From: Euonymus europaeus
Taxonomy: Eukaryota; Streptophyta; Magnoliopsida; Celastrales; Celastraceae
DNA: 64,000 bases
Direction of reading: 5' to 3'
Assembly (NCBI GenBank): GCA_963580455.1
Contig: OY756968.1
Location: 19,313,996-19,377,995 of the forward strand
Positions 44,401 to 49,529 of this stretch are shown here, piece by piece. The number at the start of each line of letters is the position of its first letter. Within the stretch, counting starts at the first letter, position 1. The notes under the pieces were generated by a model. It was not told the origin of the DNA and ran no database searches. It saw only the letters and a list, made by a program, of their open reading frames with translations. A program made the translations under genes and the position numbers.

Positions 44401-45334
44401 TTAAACTGATGTGAGGGTTAGTGTTGAAGGTGGGAAGTGCTCTCATATGGACTTGCCGGCCACATCCCGTTGTCAAATGTCTACTTAAGATTGTGTGGTC
44501 TTGAAGATATGTTAATTAGCTATCTGTAGGGACTGGGCATAATATGACTTGTCCTATCAGAATCTCTTACACCAGATAACCCAATATCTTGTCATTGAGC
44601 ACTAAAACTTATGTTTGTTCCCATGGATAGCCCCATTGCTTTTGCCAGATCTCACTGTCTTAAAACTTGTGTTATCATTGGAAGATTGGTGGTTGTATTT
44701 TTATTTTAACTTTAGGGATAAAGATTCAGATGATAAAATTATTGGTTATTTGTGTGATTAGTTTCACATTGTTTTCCAACTCTTTGATGGTCATTCCGTT
44801 TTTCACGTTCTTTGAGTTTGACTTTTGTATTTCAGAGCTTATGCCGTCCTGTTCAAGTTTGTAAATCCTAATTAGCTTGAATTTTCTTTCTTCATCTCAT
44901 AACTTGCAAGGCTGATCTATATGGATTATCGCGAGTGCTTCCCACATAAAAATAACTGCTTTAGTAGGTATTTTTGGCTGCTTGTTCACTTTCTTTTCCA
45001 ACTCTTGTATTTGTTGCATCTGGATGTCGTTCTTGTTTATGAAGTATGTTCATTTGTGGTCACATGGTTGGTGGTGTTTGTGCAATTTATCTTGCGTGAT
45101 TTGTTGCATTCATCTTGGAGTCTTTTGGCCATTATGTGATTATGATTTATCTGATGCTAACAGAAGTGGTCAGTTATCGGAAAACTTCCTTACCGTGTGA
45201 AAACCACACTCGTTGGATTTTGGAATGGATGGTTGTACTTCACGTCAGGACAGCGGGACAAGGGACCAGATGACCCATCACCAAGGAAGGTCATTGGGGA
45301 GATGTGGAGAACCAAATTGAAATTGAGCTCCTAA
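5308..45334 (+). CDS. Kelch-repeat (galactose oxidase-like) membrane protein; seven exons over 40 kb, exon 4 split by a hAT element
   Basis: Coding exons are 5308-5499, 19736-19909, 20694-20923, 21216-21296 plus 25107-25196 (exon 4, split), 27482-27587, 43871-44077 and 45164-45334. Without the insertion and one copy of its 8-bp duplication they join in frame to 1251 nt (416 codons plus TAA), and every intron has GT-AG ends. The N-terminus has a single hydrophobic segment (residues about 20-40), suggesting a signal anchor. The rest is a kelch beta-propeller with Gly-Gly motifs such as [23 protein letters not shown] and VLVGGTTE. The molecular function of this family is not established. The closest relative I recall is Arabidopsis At1g51540. 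Introns 1 (14.2 kb) and 5 (16.3 kb) are swollen by nested transposons. The hAT lies inside codon 226 and brings stops in frame, so this allele should be null unless the element excises or is spliced around. Confidence 0.85.
5500..6282 (+). other. Kelch intron 1, left native part
   Basis: AT-rich intron sequence with no gene or clear repeat that I can see, apart from short T runs and a small (CA)n at about 5976-5987. Confidence 0.5.
6283..6640. mobile_element. MITE in kelch intron 1 (44-bp inverted termini)
   Basis: The first and last 44-45 bp are near-perfect inverted repeats, starting GCACAATCCTTCTCG on the left and GCGCAATCCTTCTCG on the right (read inward) and ending CCACTTGCAAAA. The 270 bp between are AT-rich and non-coding. 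I could not find a clear target duplication, so the superfamily is unassigned. Confidence 0.65.
7039..7357 (+). repeat. Left LTR of the chromovirus
   Basis: 319 bp with TGATGCC/GGCATCA inverted ends. It is identical to the right LTR except for four transitions. Confidence 0.92.
7380..8137 (+). pseudogene. Chromovirus gag, first part (split by hAT)
   Basis: Starts at the ATG 22 bp after the LTR. Residues about 100-240 form the retrotransposon gag (capsid) domain, with a DYLDWE-like stretch (DAYLDWE) and [11 protein letters not shown]. The native sequence stops at the hAT target duplication 8130-8137; the open frame continuing to 8378 is hAT sequence, not gag. Gag resumes at 14676 with [12 protein letters not shown]. 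Product when intact: structural particle protein. Confidence 0.85.
8138..8855 (+). other. hAT A left end and 5' leader
   Basis: Contains the left inverted terminus, GC-rich subterminal GAGGCG/GCTTCCGCC repeats (about 8160-8310), a run of about 13 A residues near 8336-8348, and an untranslated leader with a splice-donor-like AAAGAAGGTAGGT at about 8517-8529. No protein is recognised. Confidence 0.5.
8856..8972 (-). repeat. 3' LTR of copia 1
   Basis: 117 bp, TGTGAAACG to ATTCTAACA on the plus strand. It appears identical to 13140-13256. Confidence 0.92.
8980..10581 (-). CDS. Copia 1 reverse transcriptase and RNase H
   Basis: A 533-codon frame ends eight bases from the 3' LTR. The RT core includes GCKWVFTIK near residue 65, the catalytic YVDDIV motif near residue 217, and YFLGIEV. 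The RNase H part has [18 protein letters not shown] and the C-terminal [11 protein letters not shown]. There are no internal stops. The true polyprotein frame runs in from upstream but is cut by a stop at about 10668, so the ATG at 10581 is only the first Met in the open frame. Role: copying element RNA into DNA. Confidence 0.88.
   Translation of the reverse strand: MSYTSLSLTSQSVVSSLDSISLPKSVSAALSHSGWRQAMLDEMAALEATGTWRLVSLPVGKHAIGCKWVFTIKVNPDGSVARLKARLVAKGYAQMYGVDYSETFSPVAKLASIRLFISLAATYHWPLHQLDIKNAFLHGDLVEEVYMEQPPGFVAQGESGKVCFLRKSLYGLKQSPRAWFGRFSEVVFEFGLWRSAHDHSVFYRISKRGCILLVVYVDDIVITGSDSVGITALKSFLHTRFQTKDLGGLRYFLGIEVFRSKEGIFLSQRKYVLDILRETGLTAAKPCDAPMVPNVKLTNEEGDLLPDPERYRRLVGKLNYLTVTRPDIAFPVSVISQFMSSPRTSHWDAVVHILKYLKSAPGRGIVYKDQGHSRIEGFCDADWAGCPIDRRSTTEYCVFVGGNLISWKSKKQSVVARSSAESEYRAMAHSTCELMWVHHLLHEIGIKDSTPIRLWCDNQAAIHIASNPVFHERTKHIEVDCHFVREKLQRGLISVKHIKTGDQLADVFTKALPGNRVAYICNKLGMINIYAPT
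10672..12483 (-). CDS. Copia 1 gag, protease and truncated integrase
   Basis: A 603-codon frame starts MAESLDKK. It holds a gag domain (residues about 20-220), an RGG-rich stretch, a CCHC zinc knuckle ([14 protein letters not shown], about residue 255), the aspartic protease motif [10 protein letters not shown] (about residue 348), the gag-pre-integrase HxxxH region (about 475-515) and the integrase start with HSDVWGP. It then stops at RILQSDNAT, where sequence jumps to the region just ahead of RT. The rest of the integrase core is deleted, so integration in cis is not possible. Confidence 0.88.
   Translation of the reverse strand: MAESLDKKPTTEIVATSSRITDRKLNGTNYHQWKRIIRRYLSGIDMEKHLTDDPPTEPMARAQWQKDDDKLYNLIQNTMDPSVDDMVGHCDSIKELWEYLDSLYASKKNLSHVHELLSGLYRADQKGCTLVEYYTTFKKMFEEMKTLYPITANVKQMQEQQEEIIVQCFLAGLDSEYDVPRSQLLTDTALPSLAEAFSRLRMVCKDPTKESSGVPLSSDASALVGWIPPASSTRPSRGGSSSRGGRGGGRGGPRVCFYCGEQGHLKKNCWKLNGKPNVPVRSANVVTHEGLLPTPSGATSSAGQVVISADEYARFARFQATQSSSHAATLVQSGNPTACLTFSTPNWVIDSGATDHMTSNTGILSSFQSSPMFPSVTLADGSTVPVLGSSTATPTPSLSLASVLCLPHFPFNLMSVSKITRTLNCSVHFFPDSCVFQDLGTKKIIGRGRESNGLYVLVGDFSPVPKSIASTTRISAHQLHCQFGHPSFTVLKHLCPSLSSVSKFECEACQFAKHHHVSYLPRVNKRAASLFELVHSDVWGPCPIVSKSGFRYFVTFVDDFSRVTWLYLMKNRAELYSIFCAFYAEIKTQHNISIRILQSDNAT
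12484..13139 (-). other. Copia 1 untranslated leader, GC-rich repeats
   Basis: Lies between the 5' LTR and the gag ATG. It includes the primer-binding site at about 13126-13139 and, around 12900-13100, several near repeats of GACCTGCGCGCG and GACGAAGACCTGCG. No protein is recognised. Confidence 0.6.
13140..13256 (-). repeat. 5' LTR of copia 1
   Basis: 117 bp that appear identical to 8856-8972. The flanking ATACT duplication follows at 13257-13261. Confidence 0.92.
13280..14328 (+). pseudogene. hAT A transposase remnant (BED finger and acidic C-terminus)
   Basis: The first piece, 13280-13684, begins [16 protein letters not shown] and has a BED zinc finger ([11 protein letters not shown] then H-x4-H-type histidines), used by hAT transposases to bind DNA. 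The DUF659 and catalytic core are gone. The next piece, about 13725-13859, has the DDEWV stretch found near the end of related transposases. 13863-14060 is glycine-rich and ends in a basic KRKKK run, possibly a nuclear signal. 14149-14328 is acidic. Splice-like junctions separate the last pieces (for example GCAAAG before GTTAGT at 14055). The internal deletion makes it inactive. Confidence 0.65.
14676..15324 (+). pseudogene. Chromovirus gag second part, zinc knuckle and protease
   Basis: Gag resumes right after the hAT target duplication. A CCHC zinc knuckle ([14 protein letters not shown]) lies near 14950. The aspartic protease motif reads [10 protein letters not shown], so the usual Asp-Ser/Thr-Gly is Asp-Asn-Gly here. 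The frame ends at an in-frame TAG at 15322-15324; similarity continues directly beyond it in the same frame. Confidence 0.8.
15325..16788 (+). pseudogene. Chromovirus reverse transcriptase, interrupted by nonsense codons
   Basis: Covers the end of protease and the RT domain. Seen are [13 protein letters not shown], the catalytic YFDDIL motif near 16280, and [11 protein letters not shown]. Stops interrupt the same frame at 16099-16101 (TGA) and 16381-16383 (TAA), and the frame is lost in a run of seven T at about 16780-16786. Each break is a single change, fitting slow decay after insertion. Normal role: reverse transcription of element RNA. Confidence 0.85.
16775..18580 (+). CDS. Chromovirus RNase H, integrase and chromodomain part of pol
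   Basis: A 601-codon open frame starts after the T-run frameshift. RNase H motifs include [12 protein letters not shown] and [10 protein letters not shown]. The integrase HHCC zinc finger is in the GGHFGRDKT to CRNCQLGKG region, and the core has [28 protein letters not shown] and [13 protein letters not shown]. The C-terminus, about residues 545-590 ([15 protein letters not shown]), is a chromodomain, which in this lineage targets integration to marked chromatin. The frame ends three bases into the 3' LTR. It is intact by itself but cut off from the rest of pol. Confidence 0.9.
   Translation: MNFFSEKLTEAKRRYPTYDHEFYALVRAVQHWEHYLAYREFVIYSDHQSLRYLNSQSKLNPRHAKWSAYLQEFSFAIRYKSGETNVVADALNRRQLLLTVLRTQVTGFDALPTQYHEDSYFGPIMLKLQGSGDVNLLAFRVHEGFLFCGNRLCVPEGSLREQIVKELHVGGLGGHFGRDKTLAMITDRYYWPRMSRDVDKFVQRCRNCQLGKGSAQNAGLYTTLPQPNKPWTHLSMDFVLGLPKTSKGFDSIFVVVDRFSKMAHFIPCSKTADASHVAELFFREVVCLHGLPLSIVSDRDVKFMGHFWRTLWKRLGTELTYSSTCHPQTDGQTEVVNRSLGNLLRCLVGKYVKSWDTIIPQAEFAFNNSVNRTIGKSPFEAAYGLRPLHTIDLGPLLPDARISEAGEALADHIRNTHEEVKKLMVENNANYAKAVNQRRRLVEFNEGDLVMVHLRKERFPKGTYNKLKARKFGPCLIKKKIGSNAYLLDLPSELQISPVFNVADLVSYEGPDEFVGDICEELQPLSETTTDVVEEILDIRETSTRRGKSSRKFLVKWLGKPASESVWITEEELKLVDPEIFAEYEHVFFPDIVSPPPTRRG
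18578..18896 (+). repeat. Right LTR of the chromovirus
   Basis: 319 bp that differ from the left LTR at four positions, all transitions. Followed by the GATCT duplication. Confidence 0.92.
18990..19530 (+). pseudogene. LINE reverse-transcriptase C-terminal fragment (zf-RVT)
   Basis: The plus strand reads SFFLWEAVWG ... [13 protein letters not shown] before a TAA, then further broken pieces including VWHMVW and a W-x-x-W-type stretch in shifting frames. This pattern (FFLW, NRCPLC, EE) belongs to the zinc-binding tail of plant LINE/RTE-type reverse transcriptases. It is heavily decayed, has no LINE 5' part, and lies in native intron 1 sequence. Confidence 0.55.
19736..19909 (+). CDS. Kelch gene exon 2 (residues 65-122)
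   Basis: Acceptor GGTACAG before ATAAGA, donor GATTAT before GTGAGA; 174 nt, phase 0. It encodes the conserved start of the propeller: [11 protein letters not shown], then VPRLDGAA and FAGYGTID. Confidence 0.85.
19910..20693 (+). other. Kelch intron 2
   Basis: 784 bp, AT-rich; nothing else recognised. Confidence 0.6.
20694..20923 (+). CDS. Kelch gene exon 3 (residues 123-199)
   Basis: Acceptor TGAAAAG before GTGCAT, donor CCCTAG before GTATGT; 230 nt, ending in phase 2. It encodes [37 protein letters not shown] and [11 protein letters not shown], two kelch blades with strong family similarity. Confidence 0.9.
21216..21296 (+). CDS. Kelch gene exon 4, left part (to hAT insertion)
   Basis: Acceptor GTGGTCAG before GTATGC. 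It encodes [21 protein letters not shown] and stops within the Val-226 codon at the target duplication CCTGCAGT (21289-21296). Reading on into the element gives about 36 foreign residues and then a stop at 21403-21405. Confidence 0.88.
21545..21968 (-). pseudogene. hAT B transposase C-terminal exon (inverted)
   Basis: Read from the right, it gives [24 protein letters not shown], then NEWLVG and a long acidic tail ending at the TAA near 21545. The VKYN ... RR ... DPI ... EWL pattern matches the segment after the hAT dimerisation domain in plant transposases. An upstream Met in the open frame lies in the neighbouring internal terminus (21969-22078) and is not part of the gene. The dimerisation domain itself is missing. 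Confidence 0.7.
21969..22795. repeat. Left arm of the hAT B inverted repeat (5' end and leader)
   Basis: Starts with an internal terminus CATAGTTGTCAAAAGCG and matches 23722-25098 in reverse complement (apart from the MITE there). It includes a GCGC-rich subterminal block, a CT-rich leader with a likely splice donor after GATATCCAG (about 22330), and short repeats of CCACTAATTATTTTATGTAT. Confidence 0.8.
22821..23726 (+). pseudogene. hAT B transposase N-terminus (BED finger and DUF659)
   Basis: Begins MVNEGTSSS, then a BED zinc finger ([22 protein letters not shown], with later His). A TGA at 22968-22970 breaks it; the same frame then continues through an acidic linker to the DUF659 region ([20 protein letters not shown], then [23 protein letters not shown] and VKSVDASG). 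It ends abruptly at 23726 where the inverted leader begins. The catalytic remainder and dimerisation domain are missing, so it is inactive. Confidence 0.8.
23722..25098. repeat. Right arm of the hAT B inverted repeat, with nested MITE
   Basis: Reverse complement of 21969-22795, about 740 bp without the 635-bp MITE at 23936-24570. Its outer end is the active right terminus of the element. Confidence 0.8.
23936..24570. mobile_element. MITE with GGGAATG repeats, TAA target duplication (PIF/Harbinger-like)
   Basis: Breaks the right arm of hAT B. The matching left arm is uninterrupted, which gives the boundaries. Flanked by TAA on both sides (23933-23935, 24571-24573). The ends share inverted GTTTGGTT(N)T(N)AGAATGG. 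A run of GGGAATG/GAGAATG units follows the left end (about 23968-24022), and AT-rich filler separates it from ATTCC repeats at the right. A few bases next to the target look deleted. Confidence 0.7.
25107..25196 (+). CDS. Kelch gene exon 4, right part
   Basis: Resumes after the second CCTGCAGT (25099-25106) with [25 protein letters not shown] and donor CTCACAG before GTCTGT. With the left part it makes a 171-nt exon ending in phase 2. Confidence 0.88.
25197..27481 (+). other. Kelch intron 4
   Basis: 2.3 kb, AT-rich. A weak inverted-repeat element may lie at about 26690-26860: CTATTTGTTTCAGGGAAAAT on the left against CCGCTTGCTTTAAGAAAAAT read inward from the right, with no clear target duplication. 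Nothing coding is recognised. Confidence 0.4.
27482..27587 (+). CDS. Kelch gene exon 5 (residues 256-291)
   Basis: Acceptor TTTGTGTAG before GGCTTG, donor AATGAG before GTAAGC; 106 nt. It encodes [19 protein letters not shown] and FKCSRRNE, one kelch blade. Confidence 0.9.
27588..28300 (+). other. Kelch intron 5, left native part
   Basis: AT-rich intron sequence without a recognisable gene or element; ends at the copia insertion. Confidence 0.5.
28412..28572 (-). repeat. 3' LTR of copia 2
   Basis: About 161 bp beginning TATTGAACCAGAG on the plus strand. Matches 33500-33660 except for one T/C change. Confidence 0.88.
28580..29889 (-). pseudogene. Copia 2 reverse transcriptase (after first stop) and RNase H
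   Basis: Continues the gag-pol frame directly after a TAA at about 29891-29893. The RT part has [18 protein letters not shown], the catalytic YVDDII motif (about 29515) and [12 protein letters not shown] at 29033-29035 interrupts the RNase H region between YTYAD and AGCPID. RNase H then runs on with [19 protein letters not shown] and [10 protein letters not shown] to the stop at 28580. Apart from the two stops no frame break is visible. Confidence 0.85.
29891..33016 (-). CDS. Copia 2 gag, protease, integrase and start of reverse transcriptase
   Basis: A 1041-codon open frame. Gag occupies residues about 30-240. A CHCC-type knuckle ([14 protein letters not shown]) is near residue 275. The protease motif reads [10 protein letters not shown] (about residue 385), with Tyr where Ser or Thr normally follows the catalytic Asp. 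Next come gag-pre-integrase, then an integrase core with [31 protein letters not shown] and [15 protein letters not shown] begins at about residue 990 (GCKWVYTIK). It ends at a nonsense TAA inside RT, so most of RT and RNase H would not be made. Confidence 0.88.
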   Translation of the reverse strand: MTAGGDFGNMSVTTTGEASGVSSKSSSGHSFDNPTLQISPVKLDGTNYLTWSKSCLLFIKARRLYSYIDGQHKRPAHTDPGFDEWDATNSLVLSWLNYSMIPSISKGYLLFDEAWKVWSAAAQTYAKLGNDSQVYNIRKQLHQFKQGSFSITEVFTEMNSLWQELDFYQDFTAECPADAAKFHQMVDRERVFDLLAALNEEYDPIRVQVLGKTPFPSLREAYSYIQQEESRRGVMLSSASVERSALLVHPQTIDPKPLLPLPVTSVPHPKDHLHCDHCGRPRHTRESCWKLHGRPTRGRGGRRPGPGPSRPWANVADCSEDSYPSSTLSPTEVQSLKTLMSRLQHTSSSDDSASTPATSFHATYQLDNPGNSANHTAPSPWIIDYGVSDHMTGISSKFVTYCPSSGRDKVRIADGSFSSISGQGSIICTPTLQLNSTLHVPSFPSNLISISTITKDLNCKVTFFPSYCVFQELKTGKTIGYGRVRDGLYYLAEPPSVSAPVFGPLGLVAAAAPSSAASIMLLHQRLGHPSFVVLKRMYPTLFSQVVFDTLVCDACEFAKHTRTSYPSVDSKSTEPFMIIHSDVWGPSEVMSLNGYRWFVTFIDCYSRTTWVYLLQSKSDVFVCFKRFHKLVSTQFSAKVKILRSDNGGEYVNGGFSSYLTDHGIVHQTSCVYTPAQNGVAERKNRHLLEVTRAVMFSMNVPKSYWGDAVLVAAYLINRMPLRTLSFKAPLDLLQGTSLYRVPPKIFGCVCFVHEHRPNLRKLEPRSIKCIFIGYSATQKGYKCYHPPTRKVFVCMDVTFRDWEPYFSAPLSSEMVLRGEPSAPFNSISSLSPDFHIAGTPLSSPIPVSELDKPASDDDPSIDDHPVYQTPMRLQKDDLLQYSRKKPSILPPALLTLPSQSIHPESASTTTPATGNICSPSVSDSSNLPITLRKGVRFCTVHPISNFVSYARLSPSYRAFVSSVSMTSVPQNWRDALADNQWKLAMTEEMQALKKNGTWELTTLPPGKQLVGCKWVYTIKYKADGSIERFKARLVAKGFTQT
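33017..33499 (-). other. Copia 2 untranslated leader with GC-rich tandem repeats
   Basis: Between the gag ATG and the 5' LTR. A unit of about 55-60 bp containing AACCAGAAAC and GGCTGGGCTTGCACGCGG occurs twice (about 33187-33290), and shorter CGCGGAAGAA units repeat to 33460. Frames are open by chance here; no protein is recognised. Confidence 0.6.
33500..33660 (-). repeat. 5' LTR of copia 2
   Basis: Partner of 28412-28572. Adjacent GATACCA on the plus strand is the reverse of the tRNA-Met primer site. Confidence 0.88.
33699..37905 (-). pseudogene. Outer copia gag-pol, decayed
   Basis: Read right to left, the same family as copia 1 can be followed in pieces: gag 37905-37672 and 37482-37117; knuckle and protease region 37089-36440; integrase 36388-36011 and 36014-35598; RT start 35659-35018; RT and RNase H 34945-33962 and 33995-33699. 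At least six stops or frameshifts separate them. Motifs seen include YVDDIV (about 34650), [17 protein letters not shown] and [11 protein letters not shown] (in part [11 protein letters not shown]). A G-run of more than 30 bases with two T interruptions (about 35507-35541) encodes a proline tract in the integrase-RT linker. This copy keeps the integrase segment that copia 1 has lost. Confidence 0.85.
35507..35541. repeat. G-rich tract
   Basis: Runs of 14, 5 and 11 G separated by single T, on the plus strand. It could form G-quadruplexes and is a likely spot for sequencing length error. Confidence 0.8.
38717..41407 (-). pseudogene. hAT C transposase (BED finger, DUF659, hAT dimerisation), one nonsense codon
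   Basis: Likely exons, right to left: 41407 to about 39731, about 39622-39504, 39420-38997, 38913-38717, with GT-AG type junctions. The first encodes [13 protein letters not shown], a BED finger ([10 protein letters not shown] ... HIAGTH), the DUF659 domain ([29 protein letters not shown]) and the [12 protein letters not shown] region of the RNase H-like core. The second ([33 protein letters not shown]) is the hAT dimerisation domain. The last two are hydrophilic and acidic. A TAA at about 40096-40094 interrupts exon 1 in the frame that continues beyond. Role when intact: cut-and-paste transposition. Confidence 0.85.
41410..42140 (-). other. hAT C 5' leader and terminus
   Basis: Includes repeated GGCAGTCGCGACTCGC and CAGTCGCG units (about 41685-41800), another GC-rich leader like those of the copia elements, and the right terminal repeat. 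A second short GC-rich block with TACGTACG lies at about 41993-42095. Confidence 0.55.
42299..43091. mobile_element. Non-autonomous hAT D in kelch intron 5
   Basis: 793 bp with inverted ends CAGTGTTGCAAAAATCG and CAGTGTTGCAAATATCG and a perfect 8-bp duplication GTTTGACT (42291-42298, 43092-43099). Clusters of CGGCCGATTAATCGG-like and GACTAGTCGGGG motifs lie near both ends, as expected for transposase binding. No transposase is present. The CT-rich interior near 42690-42900 is open in several frames by composition only. Confidence 0.9.
43100..43870 (+). other. Kelch intron 5, right native part
   Basis: AT-rich; a short (GT)n at about 43815-43828. Ends CTTCTTAG at the exon 6 acceptor. Confidence 0.55.
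43871..44077 (+). CDS. Kelch gene exon 6 (residues 292-360)
   Basis: Acceptor CTTCTTAG before GTGGTA, donor ACTCAG before GTATAT; 69 codons, phase 0. It encodes [29 protein letters not shown] and [12 protein letters not shown], two kelch blades. Confidence 0.92.
44078..45163 (+). other. Kelch intron 6
   Basis: 1.1 kb, AT-rich, nothing else recognised. Confidence 0.55.
45164..45334 (+). CDS. Kelch gene exon 7 (residues 361-416, stop)
   Basis: Acceptor GCTAACAG before AAGTGG. It encodes [33 protein letters not shown] and [12 protein letters not shown], then TAA at 45332-45334. This closes the propeller and gives a total length near the 415 residues I recall for the family. Confidence 0.92.
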   Translation, partial: KWSVIGKLPYRVKTTLVGFWNGWLYFTSGQRDKGPDDPSPRKVIGEMWRTKLKLSS

Positions 45335-45719
45335 CACATATCAATGATTTTATTGTTTTTGGAAGGATATTCCAATCTGACTAGTTCTCACCTCGTCCAA
45401 AGAATAAAATACTTTGTATTCTGTATCATTCTGTATAATATGATTATTGATTCTTTCTGGCTTACGGCTAACCTATTGGTGTTTTCCCCACAACTGAAGG
45501 GGACGAGGGGCTGTACAAGAGAAACAAGAATTTCCCAGTATTTGCAATTTTGTAACAATTGGATTCATGGCCCAGAAATAAACATATTTGTCTTGTGGCT
45601 CAAGTGTGTAGTTTTTCATTGCACTGCTGCTTCTTGCCTGGTTAACTAATTTCCACTTACTATTTCTCTTGAAATTTATTTCAGATATTCTGCTCATTTC
45701 TTGCCCTAAATGAAAGCAT

Positions 45720-46394
45720 GCCTATGCTTGGCACGGGCGTTTCGAGGGTGCTCGGGAGGGGAGACTTGGAGAACGTTCTGATAGAAATCTGACATCAACT
45801 CTATTGGAACTCTTCCTCCCAACTCCCCATGAATGTCCCTCCCCAACGCCAGTGAACGTTCACTCGCTCTTGCCAAGCATGGTTATTCCACAAGAAAGTA
45901 ACCTTTCCTCCAGATAAACAATCTTGTCGATGCATTCTTGTACTTCCAACAATTTCCATCACTATTTGACTTTGTTCCTCTCCAACACAAACAAAGTTTG
46001 ACACTATTTGATTCGTTGCACCAAATTTTGGGGTGATGTGCTTGTAAACTTTGATGATCCACCAACACATGAAACAAAAACTGCCCTCTTTTATCTCGGG
46101 CGATTTCTAATGTCACCATGGAAGGAGATTCTTGTGGTTACCGATGAAAACCGATGAAAGTGTGGCGTTCATGCAGAATAAAAATGAAAATTTTGAGTTG
46201 TCAGTCAGTTTTCAAATATCTTCTGTTGTCGATGATGATTTTGTACTGCAAATTTCCGATAGAAAAGAATTCCTCAATCATTGATTATTCAAAGTCAACC
46301 TGTAAAACAAGTTTACCTTTATGAACCCCTCCCAACCTAACCCAACCCAATCCAATATCTCTTAACCCCTCCCCAAGCACCGTCTATAAGCATG
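45720..46394. mobile_element. MITE-like element between the two kelch genes
   Basis: The left end reads GCCTATGCTTGGCACGGGCG then GGTGCTCGGGAGGGG. The right end, inverted, reads ATGCTTATAGACGGTGCTTG then GGGAGGGG. A nearer inverted match to the left end lies at 45865-45884 (ACCATGCTTGGCAAGAGCG inverted). Related sequence occurs at 58895-59160. No target duplication was confirmed and the right end is approximate. Confidence 0.45.
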
Positions 46395-46675
46395 TAAACA
46401 GCCCTTAAAAAAAAAATTAATCGGTTTTCTCAGAAGTATCTACAAATATCCATTAGCTGTTAAGACCTAATAGCAGGAATTTGCAAAGTCTCGATCTTTA
46501 ATGTGTTTATTATAACTATCAAGTACAGAAAGACATCAAAAGCTTTTATTTTGATAATATTGTCTATCGATAATGTACAGTAGAAACTAACAAGCTACTG
46601 GAGAAAACTGTTTACAAGCCTCGCATGGTACAAGTGCATCTTTCTGCTCAAGCATTCTACTTTATCCTTTTACAG

Positions 46676-49476
46676 CTAAAGCTCAAGCTCCACAAGAAAG
46701 AGCTCCCCGTCAAACCTGAGCCCAGATAAATCCGGAGGTTGCAGTAATTCATCGACCATTCCACCAAAAACGTAAAGATAACGCCCCCAAGGATCAGCGC
46801 AGGCTCGGTGGAATGACCGGCAGTTGGGTTCATAACCCTTTGCCTTCAACCTTTTCCACATCGTCCCCGATATTCCTCTGATATGAGATGTAGTTGCCTG
46901 CACCTTAACGGATGGAAAAGTGCCAACATTCAACACCCAAAAGTCATTCTTTCGGTGTCTGTATGAATCTTCACCACCATAGATCAATAGTTGACCACCA
47001 ACAATGGGTGTGGCGGAGTGACCGACTCGTGGGAGAGAGAATCCATGAGGTATATCTTGTGATTCATAGAGTATTTGCACCCATTTTGGATAACCACCAG
47101 ATACATCTAGGTGCCAGACATCACTCAACACCTCATAACCCAACCCTCTACCACCAAACAAAACGGTGTGCTTTCCACCAAGATCGGACAATGTGTGTCC
47201 AGAACGAGGTGGAGGTGATGGATGAATAACAATCTCCCGCCATGTTCCCGAATAAAGATTCTCTGAAAGTTCTAAAATCCATGTGTCACCCAGTCGGAGG
47301 CCGAACAGTCCAATCCCTCCATGAATAACCATTCTTGTAATATCTATGCAACAGGCCGCATGTGCCCCACGCGCTGGTGGTGCAATGGGACCCACGTCAA
47401 GCAACCTCCATGAAATCGTGAAACCAAAATTCTTATGGAATGATACTTGGCCCACCCAGGTATCATTTTGACGATTCCCATGGTCATTGATTCCTCCAAA
47501 GAGTACAACACAGTCGTCAATTACAACACATGAATGCCCAAATCTTCCACTAGGAATGCCTGAACTAACCTTTTTCCACTTCCCAATCCTCCGAAAATCA
47601 TTGCCTATATATGCCATCCACGTATCATCAAGATGACGTCCTGGAAAAAAAAACATATCCAAAAGAAATCAATGCAATGAAACATTACAAAATGGTAAGG
47701 AAAACCAAGTATGCTCTAGCTTCAAAAAAAATCAAGAGTATCCAGATCTATTAATCTAATTAGGTCACTACTTTGCTTATCTGACCAAATATTTTCTAGT
47801 CTAATGCTTGATGCCAGATTTCAGCCCTTTGTCAACCTCGTTTGCCTACCCGCAATAACTTATGTTTGTCTACCTGCAATAACTTATCCCAATACTTACT
47901 AGACATGCACGTTGATGAGTGAGGAGGATGTGAGACAGCACATGTACAATAGCACATTGACCAAGTGGCTAAAACTAACCAAACATCTGAAGTACAAATT
48001 TATAACACAAAGTACAAGTTCGATTTGCAAGACAGGATACCCTCTGTACTCTAAATGCAAGGCATGGTAGATCATGGCAGCAGCAAATTCTTCACTCAAA
48101 ACCACTCCCCCCACCTTCCACAAGTCCTCAATATATGAAATTTAAGAGCATGTCAATGATTGAATATAATTTTACGACAGATACAATAATAAGAAGAAAA
48201 AAATAATTTGAACTTCACATCAATTTGGTGATAACTGATAGACACAATTAAGAACAAAGCTTCTACTGAAATACAGATGGAGGTGCTTCAAACCCCATCC
48301 TCTGTGCAGCGCTAATGATGCAGAACAAGATATAAACAAAGTACAATCAAAATGGCGCAGAAGGAGACTCCTACCTACTCCACTTATCAGCTTGCTAACT
48401 TTCCTGATGGAGAAGGCTCAATAACTCAACAATCAGCTATATTTAGCAAGTAAATGGACAGAAAAGTCTCAACATTTGCTGCCTTTACAGAAGAATACAT
48501 GTATTTTGCATTAAAAAATTACAGAAGAATAAAAGAGAGAGAAATCTGTCTATATTTTTTTTTCTCAAGAAATATAAATTTTGAAACTGAAATCAAAGGG
48601 ACAAATTTTAAATCATCATCATAAAAACTTTTGTCCCAAACAGCTTGGGCTTGGCTATATGAATCCCATGTTACCAAAAGACAAATCAGGTTTAGGTTGC
48701 ACTCAACCCTACCACTAGGCCACATATTTTGACAAATGATATAAAGAAGAAGAAAAATTCATAGGAGAAAAAAGTTCTAAATAGGAACTTGTGACAATTA
48801 ACATTTCACAAAAACTCCCCTTCAGTACTAATGGGGCAGGCATAGGAAAAAGTGGTTTGACCTGCATTTACTGTTTATCAACACTATTTTCAATTACGGC
48901 ACAGTCAAGATCGTTTTGGTTTTCCATCCAGAGCTAACAAAATTTCTGTGATTGTGCTTCCTGCTTGAGGTAAAGATCTTTTCTTTATTTAGGAAGAAGG
49001 CTTTTACTTCTCCATGCATTTTTCCCTGCTAAAAGGGACAAGGATGGGACCAAATGCGTAGGGTGTAAGAAGGTTTGCTAATGAAACATTTTATCCAAAA
49101 CATCAATATCTTAAATCAGGGCCCTACAACTTTGATATTGACAAAGGCAAGCGGTTACTGCAATAAAAAGACAAAACAAAAAGAGCGTTACCAAGAATAT
49201 GTCCCTATTAAATTAGAAAAATATACTAATTGGCATTCTCTTGATGTTCCCATGTGCAGTACATTTATCAGATTTCAAATGTAGATGATCCATGGAAAGG
49301 CAATAGAAACTGTTAGGCGACAACTTTGGAAAATAGATAAACAAACCTTGACCTTTACCTTTAGATTTTTTTTTTCTTTTCAAAGGAAATCAGAAATTGA
49401 ACATTTCGGATGCAGACGTAGTTGAGTGGTAGGGTAACAGACAACTATAAGTTACACAAGACCTTCGAAAGAATAG

Positions 49477-49529
<53 letters not shown>

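Noticed and set aside
47899..49284. Short frames inside the F-box gene intron
   Set aside because: No family similarity or splice support; the two flanking exons join perfectly without them.
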